From Legionella_C sp048541585 (GTDB lineage: Bacteria > Pseudomonadota > Gammaproteobacteria > Legionellales > Legionellaceae), in the NCBI RefSeq assembly GCF_048541585.1, contig NZ_CP183303.1, positions 3,286,001 to 3,350,000 of the forward strand: 64,000 nt of DNA. The letters run 5' to 3'. The notes under the pieces are model-generated. The model was not told the origin of the DNA and ran no database searches. It saw only the letters and a list, made by a program, of their open reading frames with translations. The first letter of the stretch is position 1. Each line of letters opens with the position of its first letter. The position numbers were made by a program, and so were the translations under genes. Positions 18,693-27,224 of this stretch are shown piece after piece.

Positions 18693-19715
18693 CTAATGCT
18701 GAAATCTTAGTAATATTTTCTTTAAATCAAAAGGCTGAAAAGTTGATTTAGAGAAATTTGAAATATTAACTACCGATGGGCAGCCATCATAACGATTAAG
18801 CTCTTGTGCTTTTTTAATTAGAGAACTCAGTGGTTCATTAAATGGAATTAACGCCGGTAGTTGCACAAAAATATCAACTAAATAACCATTTTTACAGCCT
18901 AAATATACTTTATTTGGTGCATTTTTACCAAAAGATTGCTCTATAACTTGACGAAGCTGTGTCAATGGCACGCGCTGTCCTAAATGATTATGCAGGTAAT
19001 CACCAAATAAAGTAGCCTGCATTTCTTGCGTTAAACGTAGCGCTAGAGAGAAATAATCATCATTAGACAAGATTTGACAACTACCATGTTTATACCATTC
19101 ATGCCGCTCCAAGCAACTTCCTACTGCAAAACTAGGCATAAGCAATTTTAATAAATTGGCCACCTTTTCACTAAAATTTAGGGCGGGATAGTCACAATGA
19201 TTAGCTTGCGGTGTGATGCCACAAAATCCATACGATTGCCCACAATCTGCTTGGTTAGGCCATAAACCATGCAAAACTAGATGGCTAGCTTGGTAACTAT
19301 TAGGTGAAAGATGTAAACACTCAGGTTTTCCTGCTTCATACCCGTAAGTTTGGCAAAAGCCTGGTTGCCAACTTAGCGCTAATACATAACTATCAGCCAT
19401 GCCCGGGACTTGTTGACAATTATTTACCTGATCTGGCTCAAAATTTGCCTGGCCACAATTAATACTTACCCAGCGTAAGGGATACTCCGTATTTTCTGAA
19501 ATTTCAATACGTAACCAGTCTGGATTATTTAGCCGATTAATTTCTCTAATTTGATAGTGTGTATTAGGCTGAGTAAACAAACCATCAGGATTGGTTCTTT
19601 TATTTTTTGATAAATAGGCGGGGCAAGTCTCTGTTGCTATTAATTTACCACTAGCAGGAAATGCTAAAACGTTAAATGAGAATAAGAATAACCAAAAACT
19701 AACCCAGTATTTCAT
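18693..19715 (-). CDS. srnA: Secreted ribonuclease T2 family protein
   Basis: 340 residues with a signal peptide (cleavage near FNVLAFPA, about 18-20). Both T2 catalytic segments are present: SHLVLHGLWPNQ (His149) and ERHEWYKHGSC (His205, Glu206, His210). Cys-rich segments around them fit the disulfides of the family. An extra N-terminal domain of about 95 residues precedes the RNase core. L. pneumophila secretes a T2 RNase, SrnA, by the Lsp type II system to degrade host RNA; the symbol is given on that analogy. The gene is followed by an untranslated stretch holding the palindromic element. Confidence 0.88.
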   Translation of the reverse strand: MKYWVSFWLFLFSFNVLAFPASGKLIATETCPAYLSKNKRTNPDGLFTQPNTHYQIREINRLNNPDWLRIEISENTEYPLRWVSINCGQANFEPDQVNNCQQVPGMADSYVLALSWQPGFCQTYGYEAGKPECLHLSPNSYQASHLVLHGLWPNQADCGQSYGFCGITPQANHCDYPALNFSEKVANLLKLLMPSFAVGSCLERHEWYKHGSCQILSNDDYFSLALRLTQEMQATLFGDYLHNHLGQRVPLTQLRQVIEQSFGKNAPNKVYLGCKNGYLVDIFVQLPALIPFNEPLSSLIKKAQELNRYDGCPSVVNISNFSKSTFQPFDLKKILLRFQH

Positions 19716-19880
19716 ATACGCATCCTAGCAAGAGTTTTGTTTATTATACTGTTTTATCAGACGGATACGAGTATTATTTGCTAAAGGTGTTAAAATTATA
19801 TGGCATTAGTTCTTACAGAAAGATAAAGCCAAGGTAAATGGCTTTTATCTAGAAATATCTTTACTAACAAGCTCATCTTT

Positions 19881-19913
19881 CCTGTCAATAACAGACAGAC
19901 AGCTATTGACAGG
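19881..19913 (-). terminator. Hairpin downstream of the cold-shock gene
   Basis: CCTGTCAATA (19881-19890) and TATTGACAGG (19904-19913) are perfect 10-bp arms around a 13-nt loop, 18 bp past the cold-shock stop codon. CATCT/AGATG extends the stem outward. There is no T run after the hairpin on the minus strand, so it may be an end-processing or protective structure rather than a classic terminator. Confidence 0.5.
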
Positions 19914-19930
19914 AGATGAAAAAAAGCAGA

Positions 19931-20146
19931 TTAAACAGCAGTTACTTCTTCTGCCTGCAGTCCTTTAGGACCTTTGGTCACAGTAAATTTTACTTTTTGA
20001 CCTTCAAGCAGTGTTTTACGACCAGCAGCACTCACAATTGAGCGAAAATGAACGAAAACATCATCTTGACCATTATCACGGCTAATAAAGCCGTAGCCTT
20101 TATCATCATTAAACCACTTAACGTGGCCAGTTTCTATAGCAGACAT
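19931..20146 (-). CDS. Cold-shock domain protein, CspA family
   Basis: 71 residues, a single OB-fold cold-shock domain. RNP1 is KGYGFISRD and RNP2 is DVFVHF; the C-terminus reads GPKGLQAEEVTAV as in CspA/CspC-type proteins. It binds single-stranded RNA and melts secondary structure. GGAAAG lies 5 nt before the ATG. Which paralogue it corresponds to cannot be told from one copy. Confidence 0.96.
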   Translation of the reverse strand: MSAIETGHVKWFNDDKGYGFISRDNGQDDVFVHFRSIVSAAGRKTLLEGQKVKFTVTKGPKGLQAEEVTAV

Positions 20147-20448
20147 TTATACTTTCCAATTTAAATTAAACACACACTTGCCCTTTCAAGCCAATAATAA
20201 AAGCATCGTATGATTCTATTGCGCGATAAATATGCCACTTTGGAATACAAAGGAAGGATGTTATGCACTGGTAGTAACAATGTTTCATTTAGGATTGCTA
20301 GAATGCAAGTAATTTCATTATAACCTACATTCATTCAAATTGCATCATCAGTACTGAGAATTAATTAGCGTAATAGACAATTTAACTAGCACAAGGTGAA
20401 ATTGTCTAGTAATTTAGACTCATTTAGTAGTGCAAGTGGAGTTGTTTA
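20147..20448. other. Gap between divergent cold-shock and dipeptidase genes
   Basis: About 300 bp without a coding frame. It must hold the cold-shock 5' leader and promoter on the minus strand and the dipeptidase promoter on the plus strand. The only clear structure is the inverted repeat at 20375-20407. Confidence 0.6.
20375..20407. promoter_or_regulatory. Inverted repeat upstream of the VanX-type gene
   Basis: AGACAATTT (20375-20383) and AAATTGTCT (20399-20407) are perfect 9-bp arms with a 15-nt spacer, ending 41 bp before the dipeptidase ATG. It could be an operator for a dimeric regulator or a 5' leader hairpin. Confidence 0.4.
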
Positions 20449-21198
20449 ATGAGTAAAGCTAAATTATGTTTATATTTAATCTTAATTAATCTTTTAAGTT
20501 TCCCTGTGAGCCTAGGGTATGCAAAAGATAATTCTATTGTGTTAATTACAGCTCCAAGTGTACTCGCAGTCCCTATTAAAGATAATCACGAACCCTTAAT
20601 TGATTTAAAAAATCAACAGAAAATCGCTTACGGTGATTCTCCTGAAATACCCAATAATCATGATTACACAAAATTAAGAAAAACAGTCTATCAGAAATTA
20701 ATTCAAGCCCAAAAGTTACTACCTCATGGTTTACACTTTTGTTTGTATGAAGGCTATCGCAGCATAAATTTACAAAAGCAACTTTTTGCTAAACGCTTTA
20801 ATATAGTTAAAAAAGAGCATCCAACTTGGCCAACTGAAAAAATCTTTCAAGAAACCACTAAATTAGTTTCTCCCGTAATTAATTTAGATAACACTCAAAA
20901 CATACCTGCTCATTCTACAGGTGGTACTTTTGATATTTATTTAATTGATGATTTAGGTAAGCCTATTGAAATGGGTATTCATCCTAAAGACTGGTTGCAA
21001 GACGATGGTTCCTTGTCATTGACAGCATCAAAAAAGATTTCACAAAAAGCACAGAAATATCGCACCATTATGAGCAACGCCTTAACTGCTGTTGGCTTTA
21101 TCAATTATCCAACTGAATACTGGCATTGGTCTTATGGAGATAGGTATTGGGCCTTTATGGCCCAGAAGCCATATGCAATTTATGGCAGTTATGAGTAA
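20449..21198 (+). CDS. ddpX: D-alanyl-D-alanine dipeptidase, VanX/DdpX family
   Basis: 249 residues with a signal peptide (about residues 1-25, ending SLGYA). Zinc and active-site residues of the VanX family are in place: Arg104 in CLYEGYRS, His155 and Asp162 in PAHSTGGTFD, and Glu213/His216 in EYWHWSYGD. It should cleave free D-Ala-D-Ala in the periplasm, probably for peptidoglycan turnover and reuse. The normal motif is SxHxxGxAxD; here Ala is Thr161-equivalent (GGTFD), a mild change. No van resistance genes or dipeptide transporter are nearby. Ribosome site GGAG precedes the ATG. Confidence 0.88.
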   Translation: MSKAKLCLYLILINLLSFPVSLGYAKDNSIVLITAPSVLAVPIKDNHEPLIDLKNQQKIAYGDSPEIPNNHDYTKLRKTVYQKLIQAQKLLPHGLHFCLYEGYRSINLQKQLFAKRFNIVKKEHPTWPTEKIFQETTKLVSPVINLDNTQNIPAHSTGGTFDIYLIDDLGKPIEMGIHPKDWLQDDGSLSLTASKKISQKAQKYRTIMSNALTAVGFINYPTEYWHWSYGDRYWAFMAQKPYAIYGSYE

Positions 21199-21331
21199 AA
21201 CGTTTAATGTTACTTTAAGTGCTAACCTTTATTGCAGGATCATTTGGCAATGATCTAATTAACACGTCCTTGCTTTAAGTCCTGCTAGTTAGTGTCAATA
21301 CTAGGTTACTTGCTCACGCTTATTATTTAAG

Positions 21332-23029
21332 TTATTGGATAGGGTTAAGTGGCTTTAATGGTGGCCTATTTTTATTCATTTTACTAGTTGAAACCACTTT
21401 ATAATTAGCAATTAAACGCCATAATTTTTCGCCCTGCCAGTTTGATTGTTTAGAATGATAAAGTTCTTTTGCCAATTCACTAATTTCCCGTCTTATAGCT
21501 GGATCACTAATAAGCTTATTTACAGCCGCAAGATTTAAGAATTCTGTATCTGGCCATTGCCAACGTGCCCAATTTAGTAAAGCTATTTCAGCTTTTTTGG
21601 GATTATTAGTTAGGCAGGCTTTTTTTAATTGAGCAAATAGTTTCTTTTTACTAGTGCCAGTACTTCCTCCTCTCATACCACTTTGTGTCCACCACCATAA
21701 TAGTACGGTTAAAATCCATGCCAAGGCTAATCCTCCTACCAGCCACCAAGCCAGATTAATATTGCTGGAATTAACTAGAGGATTTATTGATTGAGAATCA
21801 TCACGTGTTTCATCTTTAACTTTAAAAGTAGACGTTCTAGGCTGCTGTTCATCACTGGTTGATGTTAATGTGGTGTCTTTAGATGTGTTATTAGCAGAGG
21901 AATTGTCAGTATTGGCTGTAACATTTAGAGTTAAGGCTGGCAAAGTAGCAGTTTCTACTTTGTTCGTAATAGTATTAAACCAAGGTAATTGCACCGCTGG
22001 TAAGGTAATGTTACCAACTTTATTTAATAAATAAGTTAAATTAATAGTTGTTGTACCAATAAGTTCCAGTTGGTGAAAACTATTTTTTTCAATAAGTTTT
22101 TCCGGATAAACACTAAATTGGTCTGTACTATTGAATGCTAAGTTTGGTAATAATTGTGCTGGTGCACCTATTGCTTGTAAAGTAATTGTACGTCTTAAGG
22201 TATTTCCTTGCTGTAACGTTTTTATATCTTGATCATATTTTTCAGTTAAATTAACTTGTTTAGCCGGTAGCCAATTTTTTCCTTGAAAATTTGCTGGCAC
22301 AGGCTTTACTTTTAATTTATTTTCTAAAGCCTGTACTTGAATAGGCTCGGGAACCGCATCATAAATTAAAGCATTAAAAGTTGGTGGCGTAATAGTCAAA
22401 TTACCACTTTTCTGTGGAAAAATAGCATACTGTTGTTCTTCTACAGAATAAATTCTACCATTTTCAACTACTTGGGAACGTCGCCCATCTCCCAAAGGAA
22501 TTAACAATGCATCGTCAATTTGTGGGCCTTGATAGTTAACGTTCAGCAAGCGTCGACTATTATATAATTTAACGGTATAAATAACTTGTTCGTTAACATA
22601 GGGGTGATCATTACTAAGCTCAGCAGTTAATATTACATCCTGCTGTTTATCATTTACTGAAGACTTAGAAGTGCGTGAATCATTAACCACTTCTATGGTT
22701 TTAGGCTGTGTATATTCTTGACCTACTTGGATAGCAGGAATAGTTAAAGTACCCGTCTTTTTAGGCAATAAGAGGATTACCCACTGATTGCTAGAGGTAG
22801 CATTACCATTAATAATGCTGTAATTAGTGCTTCTTTCTGTGCCAACGATAGTGAAATTTGCTTGCAACGGCACTAAGTCTGGCACGCCTGCTGGCGCTTT
22901 ATCATTATTAATAATGAGACGAAAAGCTTCTCCCTTATGAACTTTTGCTGTATCAACTTGGACACTAAGTTCGGCTTGGACAATACTACTATAAAGTATG
23001 ATAAAAATTGCAAAAATTAGTTTTTTCAT
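21332..23029 (-). CDS. batD: BatD-family membrane protein
   Basis: 565 residues from the ATG at 23029, whose ATGA overlaps the stop of the preceding TPR gene; a GTG at 23038 is possible but less likely because GGGGTGG just upstream serves as ribosome site. Signal peptide MKKLIFAIFIILYSSIVQA, then a long run of Ig-like beta repeats typical of BatD (KAPAGVPDLVPLQANFTIVG), a membrane helix near 430 (WWLVGGLALAWILTVLLWWW) and a cytoplasmic helical tail. Bat proteins were first linked to aerotolerance in Bacteroides; their molecular task is unclear. Last gene of the operon. Confidence 0.88.
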   Translation of the reverse strand: MKKLIFAIFIILYSSIVQAELSVQVDTAKVHKGEAFRLIINNDKAPAGVPDLVPLQANFTIVGTERSTNYSIINGNATSSNQWVILLLPKKTGTLTIPAIQVGQEYTQPKTIEVVNDSRTSKSSVNDKQQDVILTAELSNDHPYVNEQVIYTVKLYNSRRLLNVNYQGPQIDDALLIPLGDGRRSQVVENGRIYSVEEQQYAIFPQKSGNLTITPPTFNALIYDAVPEPIQVQALENKLKVKPVPANFQGKNWLPAKQVNLTEKYDQDIKTLQQGNTLRRTITLQAIGAPAQLLPNLAFNSTDQFSVYPEKLIEKNSFHQLELIGTTTINLTYLLNKVGNITLPAVQLPWFNTITNKVETATLPALTLNVTANTDNSSANNTSKDTTLTSTSDEQQPRTSTFKVKDETRDDSQSINPLVNSSNINLAWWLVGGLALAWILTVLLWWWTQSGMRGGSTGTSKKKLFAQLKKACLTNNPKKAEIALLNWARWQWPDTEFLNLAAVNKLISDPAIRREISELAKELYHSKQSNWQGEKLWRLIANYKVVSTSKMNKNRPPLKPLNPIQ

Positions 23030-23883
23030 TGATACCACCCCTGTTGCCTACGAATGTAATCACGAAGAAACTTCTCTCTTAATAATCCGCCTGGGTCATC
23101 TGGAATCAACCTTAGCCATTGTTCTTTTGCCTGCTCTTTTTCTTGCTCCTGGGAAGATTGACTAGCGACCTGTTGATTATCAGGCTTTTGTTGATTTTGT
23201 TTAGCCTGTTGCTGGTTATCTTTTTGATTTTGTCTATTTTCTTGATTCTCTGTTTGTTGCTTCTCTGCTTCATTATTTTTTTGATCTGTTGAAGAATTTT
23301 GCTGCTTATTTTGCTTATTAGCTTGCTGATTATCAGAATTGTTATTTTGATTATTCTGCTGTTTAGGTTCACTATCTTTCTGCTGACCATTTTGCTGTTT
23401 ATTATTATTAGAAGAGGATTGTTGTTTTTGCTTACTTTGTTGGTCATTTTGACCATTACTTTCTTGTTGTTTATTTTGCTCGGAATTAGTTTGTTTTTCT
23501 TTTTGCTTTTTTAATAAATCTTCTAGTAAGCGACGATTATATAAAGCATCTTTATTATTGGGATTGATAGCCAAGGCCTTATTATAGGCTTTTATCGCTT
23601 CTTCGTACTTACCTAAATGGGCTAACGCATTACCTTGATTATAAAAACTTTCTGGCGTTTTTAAGCTATTAAACATTTGGGCTGCGCTTTGATAGTCACC
23701 TGCTCTATAGGCTGCGCTAGCTCGCCAAGCAGGTTCTGTAAATACTGTTTGTGCTTTTTTAAATTGACCGCGCTGCATTAATTTCTCGCCTTGTTGATCT
23801 TTTGTAATCCAAAGATCTTGCCATGTTAGCGCATAGCTATTAGTAGTTATAACCAACAATAGCAACAGCTTTAATAATGTCAT
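23026..23883 (-). CDS. TPR protein of the Bat operon with Gln/Asn-rich tail
   Basis: 285 residues from the ATG at 23883, which overlaps the stop of the preceding vWA gene (ATGA); the frame continues upstream but only through that gene. After a signal-like helix (MTLLKLLLLLVITTNSYA) come TPR units (SFYNQGNALAHLGKYEEAI, AYNKALAINPNNKDALYN), then about 115 residues almost wholly Gln, Asn, Lys and Ser, and a conserved-looking end, PDDPGGLLREKFLRDYIRRQ, that is usual in BatC/BatB-TPR proteins. The repetitive tract is prone to slippage. Likely a periplasmic scaffold for the vWA proteins. Confidence 0.88.
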   Translation of the reverse strand: MTLLKLLLLLVITTNSYALTWQDLWITKDQQGEKLMQRGQFKKAQTVFTEPAWRASAAYRAGDYQSAAQMFNSLKTPESFYNQGNALAHLGKYEEAIKAYNKALAINPNNKDALYNRRLLEDLLKKQKEKQTNSEQNKQQESNGQNDQQSKQKQQSSSNNNKQQNGQQKDSEPKQQNNQNNNSDNQQANKQNKQQNSSTDQKNNEAEKQQTENQENRQNQKDNQQQAKQNQQKPDNQQVASQSSQEQEKEQAKEQWLRLIPDDPGGLLREKFLRDYIRRQQGWYQ

Positions 23884-24809
23884 GAATCTACCCTCTGCAG
23901 CCAACCTCGCCGGAATACTGGTAATAATAAGAGAAGTGCTGGTAATAAAAACCACCTTCCCTCATCGCGCCAGATCGGAACATCTTTATATTCACTTTGA
24001 GTAAATCTCTGCTTTTTATTACTTTTAGCCAACCATTGTCTGAGTTGTGAGCCATTAGATAAAGTTAAAACTTCTCCTTTACCAGATTTAGCAAGCGAGG
24101 AAAATAAAGGAGACAAAGCATCTTTAGCAATCATAGGTACAATAGAAGTTACAATACCTTGAGCGGCCAATTTTTTGGCAATATTGTTCGCCTCATTGCT
24201 AGGCGGCGTTGCCGTTAAAACAAGCAACTGGCCTTCGTTAAATCCAGCCTGTTTAATTAGTTTTGCACCTTCATCAAGTGCGTCACTCAATTTCTGACCA
24301 CCAATAGGCATTATTTCTGGAGTTAATGATGGTAACAAGGAATCAATTGTTTTAGCATCATCAGTTAAAGGGGAAACAACAAAAGGTTGTCCTGTGAAAA
24401 CAATCAACCCTAACTGCCCTACATTGGTTTGAGTAAGCAAGTCATGTAATATAAATTTAGCTCTGCTTAGTCTATCTGGCTTTAAGTCAGAATCTAACAT
24501 ATTTTCTGACATATCTAAGATAATAACACGTGGCTGTATTGCTTGAAATGCAGGTACCGGCAAACGACTCCAACTAGGTCCGGCTAAACTAATTATTAGC
24601 AAAATACCGGCGCATAATAAAAAGAGAAGACTTCTATAGCGCTTGCCTACTTCTTGAGATTTAATTAAATGATTTAATAAATGACTGTCGCAAACTGCAC
24701 CCCAAGATTGCAAGCGTGGGTTTTGGCGGAGTAATTGCCAGTATAATAAAGTTAGAGGCAATAAAGCTATTAACCACCAAGGGCGTAGAAAGTGAAACTC
24801 CGTTATCAT
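23880..24809 (-). CDS. batB: vWA-domain membrane protein, BatB-like
   Basis: 309 residues: two N-terminal membrane helices (about 8-25 and 58-76), a vWA domain, and a C-terminal helix (WFLLPALLLLLPVF). The MIDAS motif is altered: the first segment reads LDMSENM (Asp99, Ser101, Asn103) instead of DxSxS, so metal binding may be weaker than in the neighbouring BatA. Coupled by ATGA overlaps to the genes on both sides. In other Bat operons BatA and BatB form membrane complexes with the TPR protein. Confidence 0.88.
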   Translation of the reverse strand: MITEFHFLRPWWLIALLPLTLLYWQLLRQNPRLQSWGAVCDSHLLNHLIKSQEVGKRYRSLLFLLCAGILLIISLAGPSWSRLPVPAFQAIQPRVIILDMSENMLDSDLKPDRLSRAKFILHDLLTQTNVGQLGLIVFTGQPFVVSPLTDDAKTIDSLLPSLTPEIMPIGGQKLSDALDEGAKLIKQAGFNEGQLLVLTATPPSNEANNIAKKLAAQGIVTSIVPMIAKDALSPLFSSLAKSGKGEVLTLSNGSQLRQWLAKSNKKQRFTQSEYKDVPIWRDEGRWFLLPALLLLLPVFRRGWLQRVDS

Positions 24810-25837
24810 TCATTGACCTCATTTAAATTACGATTCAAAGGTAGATGAAATAGCTTAAATAAGCCTGCTCTTTCACTTAACCAATAGAAAAATAATAATA
24901 ATGCGATCCCTAAAGGCCAGGGGTAGTACTCTTTTTGTGGGCGCACCGTCGCTTGTTCTTGTGCTGTTGTCTCTAATTTATTGATAGTATGATAAATTGC
25001 TTGCAACGATTCAGGATCAGTGGCACGAAAATAACGACCACCTGTAAGGTTGGCTACCTCTTTGAGAGTTTGTTCATCTAGATCAGCCCCGGCATTAAAG
25101 GTGAAAAAAGGGTCATTAGGCACTGGTATTTCTGCGTCTGAGCCAAGTCCAATCGTATAAACTTTTATCTTATCTTGCTTTGCTAATTCAGCCGCCTTTA
25201 ACGGTGCTAACACACCAGAATTATTTGCACCATCAGTTAATAATATAATAACTCTACTTGCTGGTGGAACGTCTTGTAATCGCTTGACAGCTAAACCTAA
25301 TGCATCGCCGATAGATGTTGTTTTACCAGCTAATCCAACTGTTGCATCGTCAAGACGCATTAAGACATTATGTCTATCAAAAGTTAATGGTGTCTGCAAA
25401 TAGGCTTGACTACCAAATAAAATTAATCCAATACGATCGCCCACTCTAGATCGCACAAACGTTTTTGCAGCCTGTCTTACTACTGTCAATCGGCTAACAG
25501 GTTGACCATTGAGCAGCATATCGTTTAGTTCCATGCTACCGGATAAATCAAGGACCATCATAATATTACGCCCTTCGCGAGCTAGAGGTATTGGCTCGCC
25601 TACCCAACGTGGTCCGGCGGCTGCCAAAACAATTAAAGACCAAATAAGAAAAAACAAACCAACTTGAGCAGGTTTTGCTAGTGCTAATTTATCTGTATCA
25701 ATTATCGATTCTAGCGCTTTATAAAAAGGAAGTTTTAATGCTGCTGGTAAAATTAAAGTAGCAGGTCGAAGAAGAAGCCATATAAAAAATGGCAATATAA
25801 TAAATATTAAAAGCCAAGGTAGCGCTAATTCGAACAT
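24806..25837 (-). CDS. batA: vWA-domain membrane protein, BatA-like
   Basis: 343 residues with helices at about 5-22 and 58-75, a complete vWA domain with intact MIDAS DLSGS (Asp97, Ser99, Ser101), then LLTDGANNSG, and a C-terminal membrane helix (YPWPLGIALLLFFYWL). The start overlaps the DUF4381 gene by 13 bp. The intact MIDAS contrasts with the following paralogue. Confidence 0.92.
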   Translation of the reverse strand: MFELALPWLLIFIILPFFIWLLLRPATLILPAALKLPFYKALESIIDTDKLALAKPAQVGLFFLIWSLIVLAAAGPRWVGEPIPLAREGRNIMMVLDLSGSMELNDMLLNGQPVSRLTVVRQAAKTFVRSRVGDRIGLILFGSQAYLQTPLTFDRHNVLMRLDDATVGLAGKTTSIGDALGLAVKRLQDVPPASRVIILLTDGANNSGVLAPLKAAELAKQDKIKVYTIGLGSDAEIPVPNDPFFTFNAGADLDEQTLKEVANLTGGRYFRATDPESLQAIYHTINKLETTAQEQATVRPQKEYYPWPLGIALLLFFYWLSERAGLFKLFHLPLNRNLNEVNE

Positions 25838-26310
25838 GGTATACCTCGCTGTTTTATCCAGGCATAGGCGCGAGTAAATAAGGGTTTTAAGTTAGCTTTT
25901 TGACTTTGATTTTGATAAGGCATCTCCAATAAATATTGGCGAACTGCATTAAAATTAATATCTTTAGATGAATTATTTAAAAAATTGATCCAAGCTTCAC
26001 CTTGCAAGCTAGCGACCTCTTGCCGCGGAAAATAAGCTAGGGCAACTCGGCGTAATAATTCAGAAACCTTTGCACAAGTAGTAGAAGTATCACTATTTTG
26101 TAAATAGTCTTGTTCATACTTTGCTAATAATTGGTAAGCTTGTCGTTTAGCTCGTCCATATTTGTAATAACGATACGCTATTGTTATGAGTAGACTAACA
26201 ATGATTATAATTAAGCCAATTAAAATATACCAACCAGGCGCCAGAGGCCACCAACCTATAGGGTTAGGTAAATGAATATCATGCAATTTAGCTAATACCG
26301 GATCAGCCAC
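25825..26310 (-). CDS. DUF4381 membrane protein of the MoxR/Bat operon
   Basis: 161 residues. The opening DIHLPNPIGWWPLAPGWY is the DUF4381 hallmark, followed by one membrane helix (ILIGLIIIIVSLLITIAYRYY) and a cytoplasmic helical domain (ELLRRVALAYFPRQEVASLQGEAW in part). It overlaps DUF58 upstream by 8 bp and batA downstream by 13 bp. Function unknown; almost always found between DUF58 and vWA genes. Confidence 0.9.
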   Translation of the reverse strand: MADPVLAKLHDIHLPNPIGWWPLAPGWYILIGLIIIIVSLLITIAYRYYKYGRAKRQAYQLLAKYEQDYLQNSDTSTTCAKVSELLRRVALAYFPRQEVASLQGEAWINFLNNSSKDINFNAVRQYLLEMPYQNQSQKANLKPLFTRAYAWIKQRGIPCSN

Positions 26311-27217
26311 GTTGCCTCCGGGGAAAGGTTACATTAACTAACTGGGGTAAATCTGTCTCAGCAGTTAATTGTGAATAAGGAATTTGTAAGCGTTTTAAGT
26401 TAGTCTGAATAGCAGATTGCTGTCTATCGCACCAATTTTGATAACCTTGTTGTAACTTCGCATAAGTTGTATCTAACAATAGCTCTTTTTTACCATCTGT
26501 AATAGCGTATAAAGCTGGTTTTGGTGGCGAAAGTTCTAATGGATCACAAATATGATAAGCAAGTAAATCATTACTAATTTTTAAACGTCGTAAGTGAGAT
26601 TCACATTCATTATTTAATTCATAAAAATCACTAATTAAAATAATAAGACTTCCTGGCCTAATAATATGATGTAATTTACTTAAAATTTTATTTAAAGGTA
26701 CTGCCTGATTTTCATTTTGTAGGTGGCGAAACTGCTTTGTATAATGAGTAAGCGCTGCTAAAATGGGCAGAACACCCATCTCACGAGCTTTAGGCATAAA
26801 TTCACTATGCTCTTTGGGCGAAAATAGCAGTGCGCCTAATCTGTCTTCTTGATTAATTGCAGCCCAAGCAATTAATGCCGCTAAACGCGCAGCAATAACT
26901 GATTTAAAAGCGTATCGCGTCCCGAAATACATAGAAGGGTTAAAGTCAACCAGCAAAATAACTGGCCTCTCCCTTTCTTCTTCATAAACTTTAATATGTG
27001 GCCGCCCAGTACGAGCAGTTACCCGCCACTCCATATGCCGTATTTCATCACCGGCTTGATAATGTCTAGCCTCAGCAAAGTCCATACCTCGCCCACGAAT
27101 ACGAGAAAGATGATTACCAGCTTTTACTGCTTTAGCTGCTATATAATTGCGCTTTCGATTAACCAGGCGCTTTAACGCAATTAATTCATTAAGCTCTGTA
27201 ATAATTCCGTCAGCCAT
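26303..27217 (-). CDS. DUF58 protein
   Basis: 304 residues, soluble. RIRGRGMDFAEARHYQAGD and IRHMEWRVTARTGRPHIKVY form the DUF58 core; FNPSMYFGT sits where a vWA-like metal site would be, and LIILISDFYEL follows. DUF58 proteins accompany MoxR ATPases and are thought to present substrates to them. It starts 7 bp after the MoxR stop codon. Confidence 0.92.
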   Translation of the reverse strand: MADGIITELNELIALKRLVNRKRNYIAAKAVKAGNHLSRIRGRGMDFAEARHYQAGDEIRHMEWRVTARTGRPHIKVYEEERERPVILLVDFNPSMYFGTRYAFKSVIAARLAALIAWAAINQEDRLGALLFSPKEHSEFMPKAREMGVLPILAALTHYTKQFRHLQNENQAVPLNKILSKLHHIIRPGSLIILISDFYELNNECESHLRRLKISNDLLAYHICDPLELSPPKPALYAITDGKKELLLDTTYAKLQQGYQNWCDRQQSAIQTNLKRLQIPYSQLTAETDLPQLVNVTFPRRQRG

Positions 27218-27224
27218 ACTCTTC

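Noticed and set aside
23112..23514. Long frames on both strands over the Gln/Asn-rich tract
   Set aside because: They are by-products of low-complexity CAA/AAT codons in the TPR gene; the opposite-strand product is a meaningless Leu/Ile run.
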